A stretch of 64,000 nt of DNA from contig CAZKQW010000002.1 of assembly GCA_964555055.1 (NCBI GenBank), positions 196,391-260,390 on the forward strand, given 5' to 3'. Position 1 is the first letter of the stretch; each line of letters begins with the position of its first letter. The DNA comes from GCA-016699445 sp964555055. GTDB taxonomy: Bacteria; UBA10199; JACPAL01; GCA-016699445. The translations under genes were made by a program, and so were the position numbers. Below, piece by piece: positions 34,264-44,734 of this stretch. The notes beneath the pieces were generated by a model. The model did not search any database. It saw nothing but the letters and a program-made list of their open reading frames with translations, and was not told the DNA's origin.

Positions 34264-35718
34264 TCAAGATCTGGCCCGGGAGAGTAAGCTTTTGAAGATC
34301 AAAGCAAGGTTTTCAGCGACATCGCGCGCCACGAGGCCGCGGTCTCCGAGTCTTTGGGCCGCCAGATCGCCGGCGCGGCCGTGCAGCCAACACCCTAAAA
34401 CCATGGCCTGCTCCGTTTCGTGTCCTTGAGCCAAGAGCGAGCCGATGATACCGGTCAAGGTATCACCCATGCCCGCTGTCGCCATCGCGGGGTTTCCCGT
34501 GCTGTTCACATAGAGCTTACCCTCGGGAGTCGCCATAACGGTGCGGTAGCCTTTTAACAAAAGATAGACGCCGCACTTCTTAGCGAAAGCCCTGGCCATG
34601 CCAAAACGATCTTTTATCTTTTTCCCCGTCAAACGCGCCATCTCTCCGGGATGAGGCGTGAGAATGATTGGCCTGCCCGACAGTCTCTTGAGAAGCTGAG
34701 GATCAATCGCCAACAAGTTAAGAGCATCCGCATCCAACACCATCGGTAGGCGTGTCTCATGAAGAACTTTCCTCAAAAAATCACGGGAACCGGACGAAGT
34801 GCCCATACCGGGTCCCACTGCCAAAGCGGTTTTTCCTTCAAGTATTTTTAAAAAACCTCTCCGGGAAATCTTTCCAAACTCGCCGTTTTTGCTCGCGGGT
34901 AAGGGCTCGAACATGAGTTCCAAAAAATGCTTCGGGAATTTCCGGAACGCCGGTTCCGGCAAGCCGACCGTCACCAATCCCGCTCCGGACCTCAACGCCG
35001 CGTATCCCGTCAGCATGATGGAACCCGGTTTTTTTGCGGAACCTCCTAGAGTCAGGAGATGACCATGGCTGCCTTTGTGACTGGAGCGGCCGCGAGCCTT
35101 CACCCAGGGACGCACGAAATCCTGATCCACCCAGACGTCTTTTATTTTTAATTTTTCGTAGACTTCCCGAGGATATCCGATGTCGACGGCCTCCAAATCA
35201 CCGACCTTCTCGTAAGCCACCTCCTTGAGAAGACCCCACTTTACGACCCCGAATGTAATCGTGAGATCGGCGCGCACGCACATACCCTTCACCTGCCCCG
35301 TATCCGCATCGAGCCCCGAAGGCACATCCAAGGAGATGACGAAATGCCGGAAGCGGTCGAGAGAATTGAGATGTCGGATGGTCTCGGCCTGAGATCCTTC
35401 GAGAGCACGAGACAATCCAATGCCGAAGAGAGCATCAATGATAACGCCCTTCCGAGACGCCCATTGAAGAATGGGCGCGTTCACGGAGACGTCATATCCT
35501 GCCATTTTTAAATACCGGGCGACAACGCGACCGTCACCACCATTGTTTCCCGGACCCGCTAGGACTAAAAAAGGGGTGGACCTTAATGGAAATCGAGCCT
35601 TTAAAATCTCGGCGGCGCCCTTTCCCGCCCGTTCCATGAGTTCCACCGAGGGAATCCCGTAGGCTTGGGTCGTCAAACGGTCAGCTTCACGGACTTGAGA
35701 AACAGTGGCAATACGCAT
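34264..35718 (-). CDS. nnrD: Bifunctional NAD(P)H-hydrate epimerase / ADP-dependent NAD(P)H-hydrate dehydratase
   Basis: Repairs hydrated NAD(P)H. From ATG 35718 (MRIATVSQVREADRLT) it is about 484 aa. The N-terminal YjeF/NnrE epimerase domain (GPGNNGGDGRVVARYL, LDVPSGLDADTG) is fused to a C-terminal ribokinase-like NnrD domain (GPGMGTS, LTPHPGEMARLTG, GMGDTLTGIIG). The ATG overlaps the pdxJ stop by one base (TAATG). In many genomes acpS lies between pdxJ and this gene; here no space is left for it. Confidence 0.93.
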   Translation of the reverse strand: MRIATVSQVREADRLTTQAYGIPSVELMERAGKGAAEILKARFPLRSTPFLVLAGPGNNGGDGRVVARYLKMAGYDVSVNAPILQWASRKGVIIDALFGIGLSRALEGSQAETIRHLNSLDRFRHFVISLDVPSGLDADTGQVKGMCVRADLTITFGVVKWGLLKEVAYEKVGDLEAVDIGYPREVYEKLKIKDVWVDQDFVRPWVKARGRSSHKGSHGHLLTLGGSAKKPGSIMLTGYAALRSGAGLVTVGLPEPAFRKFPKHFLELMFEPLPASKNGEFGKISRRGFLKILEGKTALAVGPGMGTSSGSRDFLRKVLHETRLPMVLDADALNLLAIDPQLLKRLSGRPIILTPHPGEMARLTGKKIKDRFGMARAFAKKCGVYLLLKGYRTVMATPEGKLYVNSTGNPAMATAGMGDTLTGIIGSLLAQGHETEQAMVLGCWLHGRAGDLAAQRLGDRGLVARDVAENLALIFKSLLSRARS

Positions 35719-36431
35719 TAGGCAAGGAGGGATTTCATGTCTCGGACGGCCTGCTCTAGTCCGACGAAAATGGCTCGAGAAATGATAGAGTGGCCGATAT
35801 TGAATTCGACGATTTCTGAAATACGAGCGACGGCTTGGGTGTTGGTATAATGGAGGCCGTGTCCGGCGGCGACCCACAGGTCGAGCTCTTTTCCTTTTCG
35901 CGCAGCCTCTCGGATCCGCTCCAGCTCGCGGGCGGCGTCGGCTTCACGGTTCTGTTCTGCGTAGGCACCCGTATGGATTTCGATCGCGTCGGCTTTCAAA
36001 GCCTGCGACAAAACAACGTCGTCGACATCGGGATTGATGAAAAGGCTCACGCGGATGCCGGCTTTCTGGAAAGACGGGATCAGTTCGGCCAGGATCTTTC
36101 GGTGCTTACGTACGTCCAGACCGCCTTCCGTCGTGAGCTCCTTCCGTTTTTCAGGGACCAGAGTCACAAGATTGGGCTTCACGTCCATCGCGAACGCGAT
36201 GATTTCCTTGGAAAGGGCCATTTCCAAATTCAGCTCGCTTTGGACCGTCTTCCTCAACAGTCTCACGTCGAAATCCTGGATATGTCGGCGGTCTTCCCTC
36301 AGGTGGACGGTGATTTGATCGGCCCCGCCTTTTTCCGCCAAAAGCGCCGCGCTCAAGGGATCCGGATATTTCGTACACCGCACTTGGCGCAGAGTCGCCA
36401 CATGGTCAATATTGACGCCTAATTTAGCCAT
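35718..36431 (-). CDS. pdxJ: Pyridoxine 5'-phosphate synthase
   Basis: Final ring-closing step of DXP-dependent vitamin B6 synthesis. From ATG 36431 the protein is about 237 aa. LGVNIDHVATLRQVR is the N-terminal signature, TVHLREDRRHI and the catalytic EIHTGAYAEQ follow, and AGHGLHYTN is near the end. A TTG nine bases upstream is possible, but the ATG has GAGG at better spacing. Confidence 0.94.
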   Translation of the reverse strand: MAKLGVNIDHVATLRQVRCTKYPDPLSAALLAEKGGADQITVHLREDRRHIQDFDVRLLRKTVQSELNLEMALSKEIIAFAMDVKPNLVTLVPEKRKELTTEGGLDVRKHRKILAELIPSFQKAGIRVSLFINPDVDDVVLSQALKADAIEIHTGAYAEQNREADAARELERIREAARKGKELDLWVAAGHGLHYTNTQAVARISEIVEFNIGHSIISRAIFVGLEQAVRDMKSLLA

Positions 36432-36454
36432 TTGTTTCAATCCTCAAGATTTTT

Positions 36455-37801
36455 TCATGCAAGGCTTAACTGAATGCATTTGGAAAGTTGATCTGCCATC
36501 TTTTGGATCATTTGATCATTCTTACCTTCAATCATCACGCGGACCAGAGGCTCCGTTCCTGAATAGCGGACCAATACCCGCCCTTCGTGACCCAGGGTTT
36601 GCTCAAAAGTCTTGATGAGGCTTTGAACTTCGGAAATGGCTTCCAGATCACGGCGCTCTTTGACCTTCACACCCGTCAACACTTGGGGAAAGGCCTTATA
36701 CCGGGACACTAATTTCGAAAGGGGCACACGCCTCTCCAAGAGAATCCTTAACACCTGCAAGGCTGCCACGATGCCATCGCCCGTCCTAGAATGCTCTAAA
36801 AACACTAAATGGCCCGAATTCTCTCCACCAAAGTTGTAGCGGTTCTGCCTCATAGTTTCGACCACATACCGATCGCCCACTTGCGTACGGACCAGCTTAC
36901 CGCCGCATTGGGCGATATATTCCTCCAGACCTTGGTTGCTCATGACGGTGCTGACCAGAGTATTCTCGTTCAAGGCGCCTTTTTGGATCATATCCTCGGC
37001 GCAGATCGCCAAAATAGCGTCTCCGTCGACGATGTTTCCGTTCTCATCCGAAAAAATGACGCGGTCCCCATCGCCGTCCAAGGCAATCCCCAGGTCAGCG
37101 TTCGTCTCCTTGACCTTGCGTGCCATGGGTTGAGGGTGAACGGCCCCGCACTGATCGTTGATGTTTTGTCCGTTGGGTTCGTCGCTCAAGACCGTCACCT
37201 GGGCTCCGAGTTCACCGAAAATAACCGGAGCGATTTGGTATGTGGCCCCATGGGCGCAGTCGACCACCAAATGCAGGTTCTCCAGCGAAAGCTCTTTTGG
37301 GAAAGTCGATTTAATAAATTCGATGTACCGACCGCGCGCGTCGTCGATTCGCTTCGCCCGCCCGATACGGTCTCCCGTCGGGAGTGAATCGAAATGAGGA
37401 TTTAAAATAAGTTGCTCGATCTTTTTCTCCGTCTCGTCGGGAAGCTTAAAACCATCGGAATCAAAAACCTTGATGCCGTTATCTTGGTAAGGATTGTGCG
37501 AAGCTGAAATCATCACGCCCGCGATGGCACGCATGGAGCCTGTCAAAAAAGCGATGCCGGGCGTCGGCATCGGTCCGACGAAGAATACGTCCGCGCCCCC
37601 CGAACAAGCTCCGGAAGCCAAAGCGTTTTCGATCATATAACCCGAAGCTCGGGTATCCTTCCCGATCAAAATATGAGGTTTATGCCCGTTACGAAAAACC
37701 TGCGCCAAAGCTCTCCCCAATGCCATGGCGATTTCACCGGTCATCGGGTATTCGTTCGCCACGCCACGGATCCCATCTGTCCCAAATAGTTTTCTCTTCA
37801 T
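36455..37801 (-). CDS. glmM: Phosphoglucosamine mutase
   Basis: Interconverts glucosamine-6-P and glucosamine-1-P for UDP-GlcNAc. The 448 aa have FGTDGIRG near the start, the phosphoserine loop ISASHNPYQDNGIK, the metal loop DGDGDR, the sugar-binding GENSGH and the C-terminal RYSGTEPLVRVM. The ATG overlaps the folP stop by 4 bp, so no gene lies between; in many bacteria cdaA-ybbR (c-di-AMP synthesis) occupies this place. Confidence 0.95.
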   Translation of the reverse strand: MKRKLFGTDGIRGVANEYPMTGEIAMALGRALAQVFRNGHKPHILIGKDTRASGYMIENALASGACSGGADVFFVGPMPTPGIAFLTGSMRAIAGVMISASHNPYQDNGIKVFDSDGFKLPDETEKKIEQLILNPHFDSLPTGDRIGRAKRIDDARGRYIEFIKSTFPKELSLENLHLVVDCAHGATYQIAPVIFGELGAQVTVLSDEPNGQNINDQCGAVHPQPMARKVKETNADLGIALDGDGDRVIFSDENGNIVDGDAILAICAEDMIQKGALNENTLVSTVMSNQGLEEYIAQCGGKLVRTQVGDRYVVETMRQNRYNFGGENSGHLVFLEHSRTGDGIVAALQVLRILLERRVPLSKLVSRYKAFPQVLTGVKVKERRDLEAISEVQSLIKTFEQTLGHEGRVLVRYSGTEPLVRVMIEGKNDQMIQKMADQLSKCIQLSLA

Positions 37802-38623
37802 AAAAATGCCCCCATTTTTAAGCCATTTACCAAACGTTTCGTTTCGGCGACCTCATGGACTCGAAGGATTTGCACTCCTTTTTGGAGAGCTAAAACGCTC
37901 AAAGTAAGGTTCCCTATCCTCATCGAATCGACCGATTCCCCAAAAAGGGATTTAACGAAACGCTTTCGCGAAAAACCGATCAAAACAGGACATCCCAACT
38001 CTTGAATTTTTTTAAGATTCTGGAAAAGGCTCAAATTATCCTCGAACCGTTTTCCGAAACCAATCCCCGGATCCACGATGATATTCTCCCTCTTAATCAT
38101 GGAGCGTACAGCTGACTCAATTTTATTCTTTAGAAAACCGAAGACTTCGGAGACGGCGTCTTCGTAATGAGGCGACTCCTGCATAGTTTGAGGCTTCCCT
38201 TTCATATGCATGAGCACGATGGGGACGTTATAATGTCGGGCGATAGAAGCCATGTCGGGATCCCCCAGCGCCGAAACATCATTAATCCAGGAAGCCCCTT
38301 CTTCTAAAGCGATGCGAGCGACAGCGGCATGGCGAGTGTCGATCGAAATCGGGATTTTTAGGACCTGCGCTAGCCTTTTCAAGACCGGACGGACTCTGAG
38401 AACTTCCTCGTCTATGAAAATGGGTTGAGCTCCTGGCCGCGTGGACTCGCCCCCGATGTCAATGATATCAGCACCCTGTTCTTCCATCTGGAGGGCTCTG
38501 CGGTAAGCGGCTTCGGGATCCAAGAAGCGCCCTCCGTCGGAAAAGGAATCGGGCGTAACGTTCAAAATACCCATGATTTTGGGGAAGCTATCGGAAGGAC
38601 TCTTCAAAAACACCTGGGAGGAC

Positions 38624-38631
<8 letters not shown>
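37798..38631 (-). CDS. folP: Dihydropteroate synthase
   Basis: Joins para-aminobenzoate to dihydropterin pyrophosphate in folate synthesis; the sulfonamide target. Signatures are MGILNVTPDSFSDGGRF and GADIIDIGGESTRPGA, then ISIDTRH and IVDPGIGFGKRFEDN. The start is set at MPESSQVFL (38631), overlapping the ftsH stop by 8 bp; the longer open frame extends 130 bases into ftsH and is rejected. Length is about 277 aa. Confidence 0.93.
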
Positions 38632-40567
<1,936 letters not shown>

Positions 40568-40662
40568 AAGGGAGTCCTTTATCGTCCGTCGTACGCGGCA
40601 TAGTTGCCGCTTAACGCCTTAAAAATCGGTAGCATAGCCCGGAAAAATAGATCAATAAACTA

Positions 40663-41685
40663 TTATTTCGAAAAATAAAAACGGCTCTTTTCCTTTCTTA
40701 AAATCATTCCCGGCAAAGAAAAGGTCTTTTCCTTCCCAGAAGGGTCTAAAGATGTCTCCAAGAACTTCAACATGGTGACGATACGGTCGAATGACAAGGT
40801 TTCTCCACCGATTTCACGGATTATTTTCTGCAAAATCCGGTATTGAAGAGCCCGTGGCAGATCCCGAAAAAAGTCGAAGCGGCATCCCCAAGAACCGCTT
40901 TGCGTTCCTCCAATGATATCAACACCTTCATAAAAAAGACGTTCGGTGGTTTGTTCCAAAAAAGCCTCGTCCTCTTGGAGCAAATAAGTGTTCTTCGCCG
41001 TTCTCTCGATGAATTGAGGGTTTTCTTTTTCTAAAGCATTTACTAGTGATCGGACTCGAGACCTCAGATACCTCCTATCCTTGTTCGAAGGGTCGCGAAA
41101 AAATTTGAGTTTTTTGCTTTTGGCGTAGTCGGCGATCTCGCGACGGGTCAGAAAAATCAAAGGGCGGATCAATTGAAAGATGCGCGTCTTCCCGGACGAC
41201 TCGTCCCGATAATCCCGAGACAGGGGAATCCCCGCGAGACCTTTAAGTCCGGCGCCTTGGATCCAATGGATCAACGATGTTTCGACCTGATCATCGGCTT
41301 GATGGGCGGTCGCGATCTTGGCGATCCCCAATGTTGCGGCTTGGGAAAAGAAAAATTCGTAGCGCAGCCGGCGTGCTCGGTCATGAAGGTTCTTTTTATG
41401 TTTCCAGGTTGCGGCTCGCCCTCGATGGAAATCGACTCGATGCTCGCGGCAGAAAGATTCCACCCCATCCCCTTCAGCTTTTGATTGTCTTCCCCTCAAC
41501 CCATGGTCAAAGTGAAAAACGCTGATGCGCGGCCGGATCGACTTCGGCAGGGTCAAGGTTAGGTGCAGCAAAACCATCGAGTCTATGCCTCCCGAGACGG
41601 CGAGCGCGACAGGTTCGTCCCGCGACCAAACGCTTCCTTCTTGGAGTGTCCGAAGAAATTTAGATTTCAATTCTTTGTCGGACAT
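40663..41685 (-). CDS. tilS: tRNA(Ile)-lysidine synthase
   Basis: Modifies C34 of the tRNA-Ile(CAU) anticodon to lysidine so that AUA is read. The PP-loop SGGIDSMVLLHL is near residue 30. HFDHGLRGRQS and the ATAHQADDQVETSLIHWIQGAG block match the family. From ATG 41685 the protein is about 340 aa, shorter than E. coli TilS, with a minimal C-terminal region. The start overlaps the VanZ-like gene by 26 bp. Confidence 0.92.
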   Translation of the reverse strand: MSDKELKSKFLRTLQEGSVWSRDEPVALAVSGGIDSMVLLHLTLTLPKSIRPRISVFHFDHGLRGRQSKAEGDGVESFCREHRVDFHRGRAATWKHKKNLHDRARRLRYEFFFSQAATLGIAKIATAHQADDQVETSLIHWIQGAGLKGLAGIPLSRDYRDESSGKTRIFQLIRPLIFLTRREIADYAKSKKLKFFRDPSNKDRRYLRSRVRSLVNALEKENPQFIERTAKNTYLLQEDEAFLEQTTERLFYEGVDIIGGTQSGSWGCRFDFFRDLPRALQYRILQKIIREIGGETLSFDRIVTMLKFLETSLDPSGKEKTFSLPGMILRKEKSRFYFSK

Positions 41686-42052
41686 AGGTCTCGATGAAAA
41701 GCAGCAGGCCACCCATCGCACCACCCATTGCATCCACGATCAAGTCGGCAATCTCTGGCGAGCGGTGCGGCACGAAGGATTGGTGGAATTCGTCGGTAAT
41801 TCCATACAAAAAAGCACCCAGAAGCCCCCACAGAAAGGTTTTACGCAGATGCCTTTGATGATGAAAAGGAGCCAAGGCGCGAGCGAAGAAAAAACCAAAC
41901 CCCGTGTACAGGATGAAGTGACCGATCTTGTCGATGAAGGGAAAAACAGGAAGCGAGATGTCGGATCGGCTGGAGAGGAAGAAAAGGAAGGCCGCATAAC
42001 CGACGGCCGGCAACCAGTAAAAAAAGATTAGGCTACATCTTATATTTCCCAA
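41660..42052 (-). CDS. VanZ-like family membrane protein
   Basis: Small polytopic membrane protein. WLPAVGYAAFLFFLSSRSD, the FIDKIGHFILYTGFGF block and GITDEFHQSFVPHRSPEIADLIVDAMGG are the VanZ-like signatures, with four predicted helices. The exact function of non-resistance VanZ-like proteins is not known to me. The start is uncertain: TTG at 42052 just after a GAGG fits, while a GTG at 42103 would deepen the overlap with the nuclease gene to 71 bp. Confidence 0.8.
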   Translation of the reverse strand: MGNIRCSLIFFYWLPAVGYAAFLFFLSSRSDISLPVFPFIDKIGHFILYTGFGFFFARALAPFHHQRHLRKTFLWGLLGAFLYGITDEFHQSFVPHRSPEIADLIVDAMGGAMGGLLLFIETYVRQRIEI

Positions 42053-42566
42053 AATCCTCAGAGTTAAGTCCTTCGAGGAATTCGGCCCACTTTTGCTGGT
42101 CACCCTTCTCTCCGTCCTTTTGGGGAACGGTCATATCGACTTGCCGCGATTTCTCAATGACTTTCTTGTCCACAAAGATGGGAGCGGACGTCCTCAATGC
42201 CATGGCGATCGCATCGGACGGACGGGAATCGACGGCAAACTCCGTATCGCCGTTTTTTTTCCCCCCAGAGGATTTAACGGAGACTTTCAAATAAATGCGC
42301 GCGTAGAATGTGTTGTCGCAAAGATCATTGACTTCCACCCTTTCGACCTGAACTCCTAGCGTCGTCAGGATATTCTTCATCAAATCATGTGTCATGGGCC
42401 GGGTGAGCTGGATCTTCTCGAGTTCCGTGGCGATTGAGGAGGCTTCGATCAGACCAATCCAAATGGGAAGCGCGCTCTTCTCCTCCATATCTTTGAGAAT
42501 GATGATGGGCATATTCGTAAACGGATCTATCGTTAATCCCGTCACCTTCATTTCGATTAAATTCAT
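42033..42566 (-). CDS. Bifunctional nuclease (BFN/DUF151) family protein
   Basis: The N-terminal MNLIEMKVTGLTIDPFTNMP and PIWIGLIEASSIATELEKI match the DUF151/BFN family, whose best studied members have DNase and RNase activity in plants; in bacteria the role is unclear. From ATG 42566 the protein is about 177 aa with a Lys/Glu-rich tail. It is found beside miaB in several lineages. Its ATG overlaps the stop of a 42-codon ORF (42563-42691). Confidence 0.85.
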   Translation of the reverse strand: MNLIEMKVTGLTIDPFTNMPIIILKDMEEKSALPIWIGLIEASSIATELEKIQLTRPMTHDLMKNILTTLGVQVERVEVNDLCDNTFYARIYLKVSVKSSGGKKNGDTEFAVDSRPSDAIAMALRTSAPIFVDKKVIEKSRQVDMTVPQKDGEKGDQQKWAEFLEGLNSEDFGKYKM

Positions 42567-42691
42567 GAGGAGATCCTGCTCTCCCCCTGAAACCCCCATC
42601 GATTAGAACGAGATTGGGATCGCTCGCTCCATCGAATCAAACGGAATAAATCCGATTCGATTCTTACTCGCTCGCTTTTAATTCCATTCAT
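42563..42691 (-). CDS. Candidate 42-aa ORF coupling miaB to the BFN gene
   Basis: An open frame of 42 codons beginning MNGIKSERVR and ending GESRISS. Its ATG overlaps the miaB stop as ATGA, and its own stop overlaps the BFN start as ATGA, so ribosomes could pass from miaB to BFN without leaving. GGGAGG lies eight bases before the ATG and can pair with CTCCC (GGGAG-GAT-CTCCC), hiding the site unless miaB is translated. The peptide is basic (Arg/Ser-rich) and unlike any family I know. Alternatively the segment is a duplicated DNA element: AGGATCTCC-C/T-CATGAAT recurs at both ends. Confidence 0.45.
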   Translation of the reverse strand: MNGIKSERVRIESDLFRLIRWSERSQSRSNRWGFQGESRISS

Positions 42692-44034
42692 GGGGAGATC
42701 CTCCCTTTCAATACGAAAGCGGTCGCTTCCAAAACTTCAGCTTTGACTATAGCACCAACCAAAGAAGCGTCTCCAGGGAAATTCATTAAAATCCCCTGCG
42801 CGGTGCGTCCAAACACTCCGGAGTTGCGCGATTCCATGGCTTCGTTTTCAACCAACACCTCTTCCACACGCCCGACGCGGCTTTGGTTCAACTCATAGGA
42901 AATTTCCCTCTGCAAGTCCTGCAAGATCTTCAAACGGTCCTTTTTGACGTCTTCTGGGACGTCATCAAGGAAATTCATCGCTTCGGTCCGGGGACGCGGC
43001 GAGAAGGCGAAGGAATAGCTGTTATAATAACGCACCTCCCTCAGGACATCCAACGTCGCCTGAAAGTCTTTCTCGGTCTCACCCGGGAATCCGACGATGA
43101 TGTCGGTGGATATCGCGATCTCGGGACAAGCCTTCCTCAAGGCTTCCACGCGACGCAAATACGTATCGCGGGTATACGACCGACGCATGAGTTTGAGCAA
43201 ACGGTTCGAGCCCGATTGGATCGGGAGGTGTATCTGCGGGCAAAGCTTCAGGTTACGGGCGTATTCCTCGATAAGCTCTTTCGATAGATCCTTAGGGTGA
43301 GGACTCGTATAGCGGATCCTCCGGATCGACGTCTCCTCGTCGATTTGCCTCAGGAGTTTGGCGAAGTCCGTCTTCACCGGGAGCCGCTTGCCGTAGGAGT
43401 TCACGTTTTGCCCGAGAAGAGTGATTTCTTTCACGCCTTGGGTCTCCAGGCGTTGAATCTCGTCGACGATATCGCCCGGCATACGAGAGACTTCTTTACC
43501 GCGAGTGAAAGGCACGATGCAGAACGAGCAAGCGTTGTCGCAACCTTTCATGATGGTCACGTACGCCTTGGATTTGGACTCTGAGACGTCGCTCGGCAAA
43601 ATGGACGTCGGGAACTCGTAATCCGCAAGATCGTAAAATTCCGTCCGCACGCTTCGGCGCTTCTTCTCCTCCGCATCGCGGACTAATTGGGGCAAAGCGC
43701 CCACGTGATCCGGGCCGATCGCGATATCTACGTAAGGAAAATGTTTTAAAATATACTCGCCGTCATGAGAAGCCACGCAACCAGTCACGGCGATCACCGG
43801 TTTCTGAGCCGGATCCTTCACCAACGCCATCTTCCCTTTGCGCGCTTTTCCGATGGCCGACATAGCCTTGTGGTAGGGCTTTTCCCGGATGCTGCAGGTG
43901 TTGATGACGACGACATCCGCCTCCTGCAAAGCCGTCGTCTTGGCATAACCTTCCGCCCGCAGAAGAGCTTCCATCTTCTGCGAGTCGTGCTCATTCATCT
44001 GACAACCGAAGGTTTGGATGTAGAACGTGCGCAT
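42688..44034 (-). CDS. miaB: tRNA-2-methylthio-N6-dimethylallyladenosine synthase
   Basis: Radical SAM methylthiotransferase acting on i6A37 of tRNA. The 448 aa contain the N-terminal UPF0004 cysteines (FGCQMNEHD, VINTCSIREKP, AVTGCVAS), the SAM cluster motif CDNACSFCIVPFTRG, and a C-terminal TRAM domain (VEEVLVENEA). The ending overlaps a small ORF. It follows a zinc-ribbon-like small gene by 20 bp. Confidence 0.95.
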   Translation of the reverse strand: MRTFYIQTFGCQMNEHDSQKMEALLRAEGYAKTTALQEADVVVINTCSIREKPYHKAMSAIGKARKGKMALVKDPAQKPVIAVTGCVASHDGEYILKHFPYVDIAIGPDHVGALPQLVRDAEEKKRRSVRTEFYDLADYEFPTSILPSDVSESKSKAYVTIMKGCDNACSFCIVPFTRGKEVSRMPGDIVDEIQRLETQGVKEITLLGQNVNSYGKRLPVKTDFAKLLRQIDEETSIRRIRYTSPHPKDLSKELIEEYARNLKLCPQIHLPIQSGSNRLLKLMRRSYTRDTYLRRVEALRKACPEIAISTDIIVGFPGETEKDFQATLDVLREVRYYNSYSFAFSPRPRTEAMNFLDDVPEDVKKDRLKILQDLQREISYELNQSRVGRVEEVLVENEAMESRNSGVFGRTAQGILMNFPGDASLVGAIVKAEVLEATAFVLKGRISP

Positions 44035-44054
44035 CCGGAGACGCTTAGGATAAC

Positions 44055-44417
44055 CTAGAAATCCTTGTCCAGCTTGATGCGCGACATGATCTTGTCGACG
44101 CTTTCATCGTCTTGGAATCCGAAGGTCATGACGCCTTCGTCGAATTCAGACTCGAAACCGCCGCCGTCGCTGTTTTGGTTGGAGGCCACGGCCAAGTCGC
44201 CGCCGCCTGTGCGGATTTCTCGGCGAATGACGTCGACATACTTGTCGGGACTTTTTTTGCAGATGCCTTCGACGTATTTATTGAGTTTATCGGCGGCCTT
44301 TTTCTGTTTCTCGTCTTTGATTTTTTTCCAATTCTTCAAGTAATGGAGGCGGCAGTGCCCATGGGTCGTCTGAACGTTTTGACAGCCTTCTTCCATACAG
44401 ATTTTGATTTTTGCCAT
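44055..44417 (-). CDS. Small protein with Cys/His zinc-binding N-terminus
   Basis: A 120-aa protein of unknown function. The N-terminus CMEEGCQNVQTTHGHCRLHY holds a C-x4-C and C-x2-H set that could bind zinc. A Lys-rich helix (KNWKKIKDEKQKKAADKLNKYVEG) follows, suggesting nucleic-acid or ribosome contact. The C-terminal third is acidic (FDEGVMTFGFQDDESVDKIM). It is in line with glnD and miaB, so it probably belongs to the same transcript. Confidence 0.7.
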   Translation of the reverse strand: MAKIKICMEEGCQNVQTTHGHCRLHYLKNWKKIKDEKQKKAADKLNKYVEGICKKSPDKYVDVIRREIRTGGGDLAVASNQNSDGGGFESEFDEGVMTFGFQDDESVDKIMSRIKLDKDF

Positions 44418-44482
44418 GAGGTAAGTTGCTGATAGGACGAAATCTTTTCAATTTTCAACAAACTTTTTATCAACGCGACGCA

Positions 44483-44734
44483 TTAGTTTCCAGAGCCTGG
44501 ATGACCCGCTTTTTTCAAGGCTTCCTGAAAGAGAGCTTGCTTGCGCATGCTTTCCGCCCTTTCCTTTTCAATCTCCTGGCGAAGAGAATCGGAAAGCACG
44601 TCCTTCGTTTTTCGCCTCACATACTTCCGTTCCCAATAACGGAAGTAAAAAGGAATGCCGAAGACCGCCACGACAAGCACAGTGAATATCACGATTTCGT
44701 ACGTACCGACCCGAAGTCCTTCCATCCCATTCAT
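44483..44734 (-). CDS. Small single-pass membrane protein
   Basis: The 83 aa have one transmembrane helix (about residues 12-30, YEIVIFTVLVVAVFGIPFYF) followed by a basic segment (RYWERKYVRRKTK) and a charged amphipathic helix that may form a coiled coil. Its ATG overlaps the glnD stop by 4 bp (ATGA). Function unknown. Confidence 0.7.
   Translation of the reverse strand: MNGMEGLRVGTYEIVIFTVLVVAVFGIPFYFRYWERKYVRRKTKDVLSDSLRQEIEKERAESMRKQALFQEALKKAGHPGSGN

Noticed and set aside
41660..42103. GTG start at 42103 for the VanZ-like gene
   Set aside because: It would overlap the nuclease gene by 71 bp, and the extra residues are hydrophilic and not family-like; a TTG at 42052 is preferred, though not certain.
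42606..42690. Hairpin between miaB and BFN as a terminator
   Set aside because: No T-run; the genes are connected by overlapping start/stop codons, which argues for read-through.
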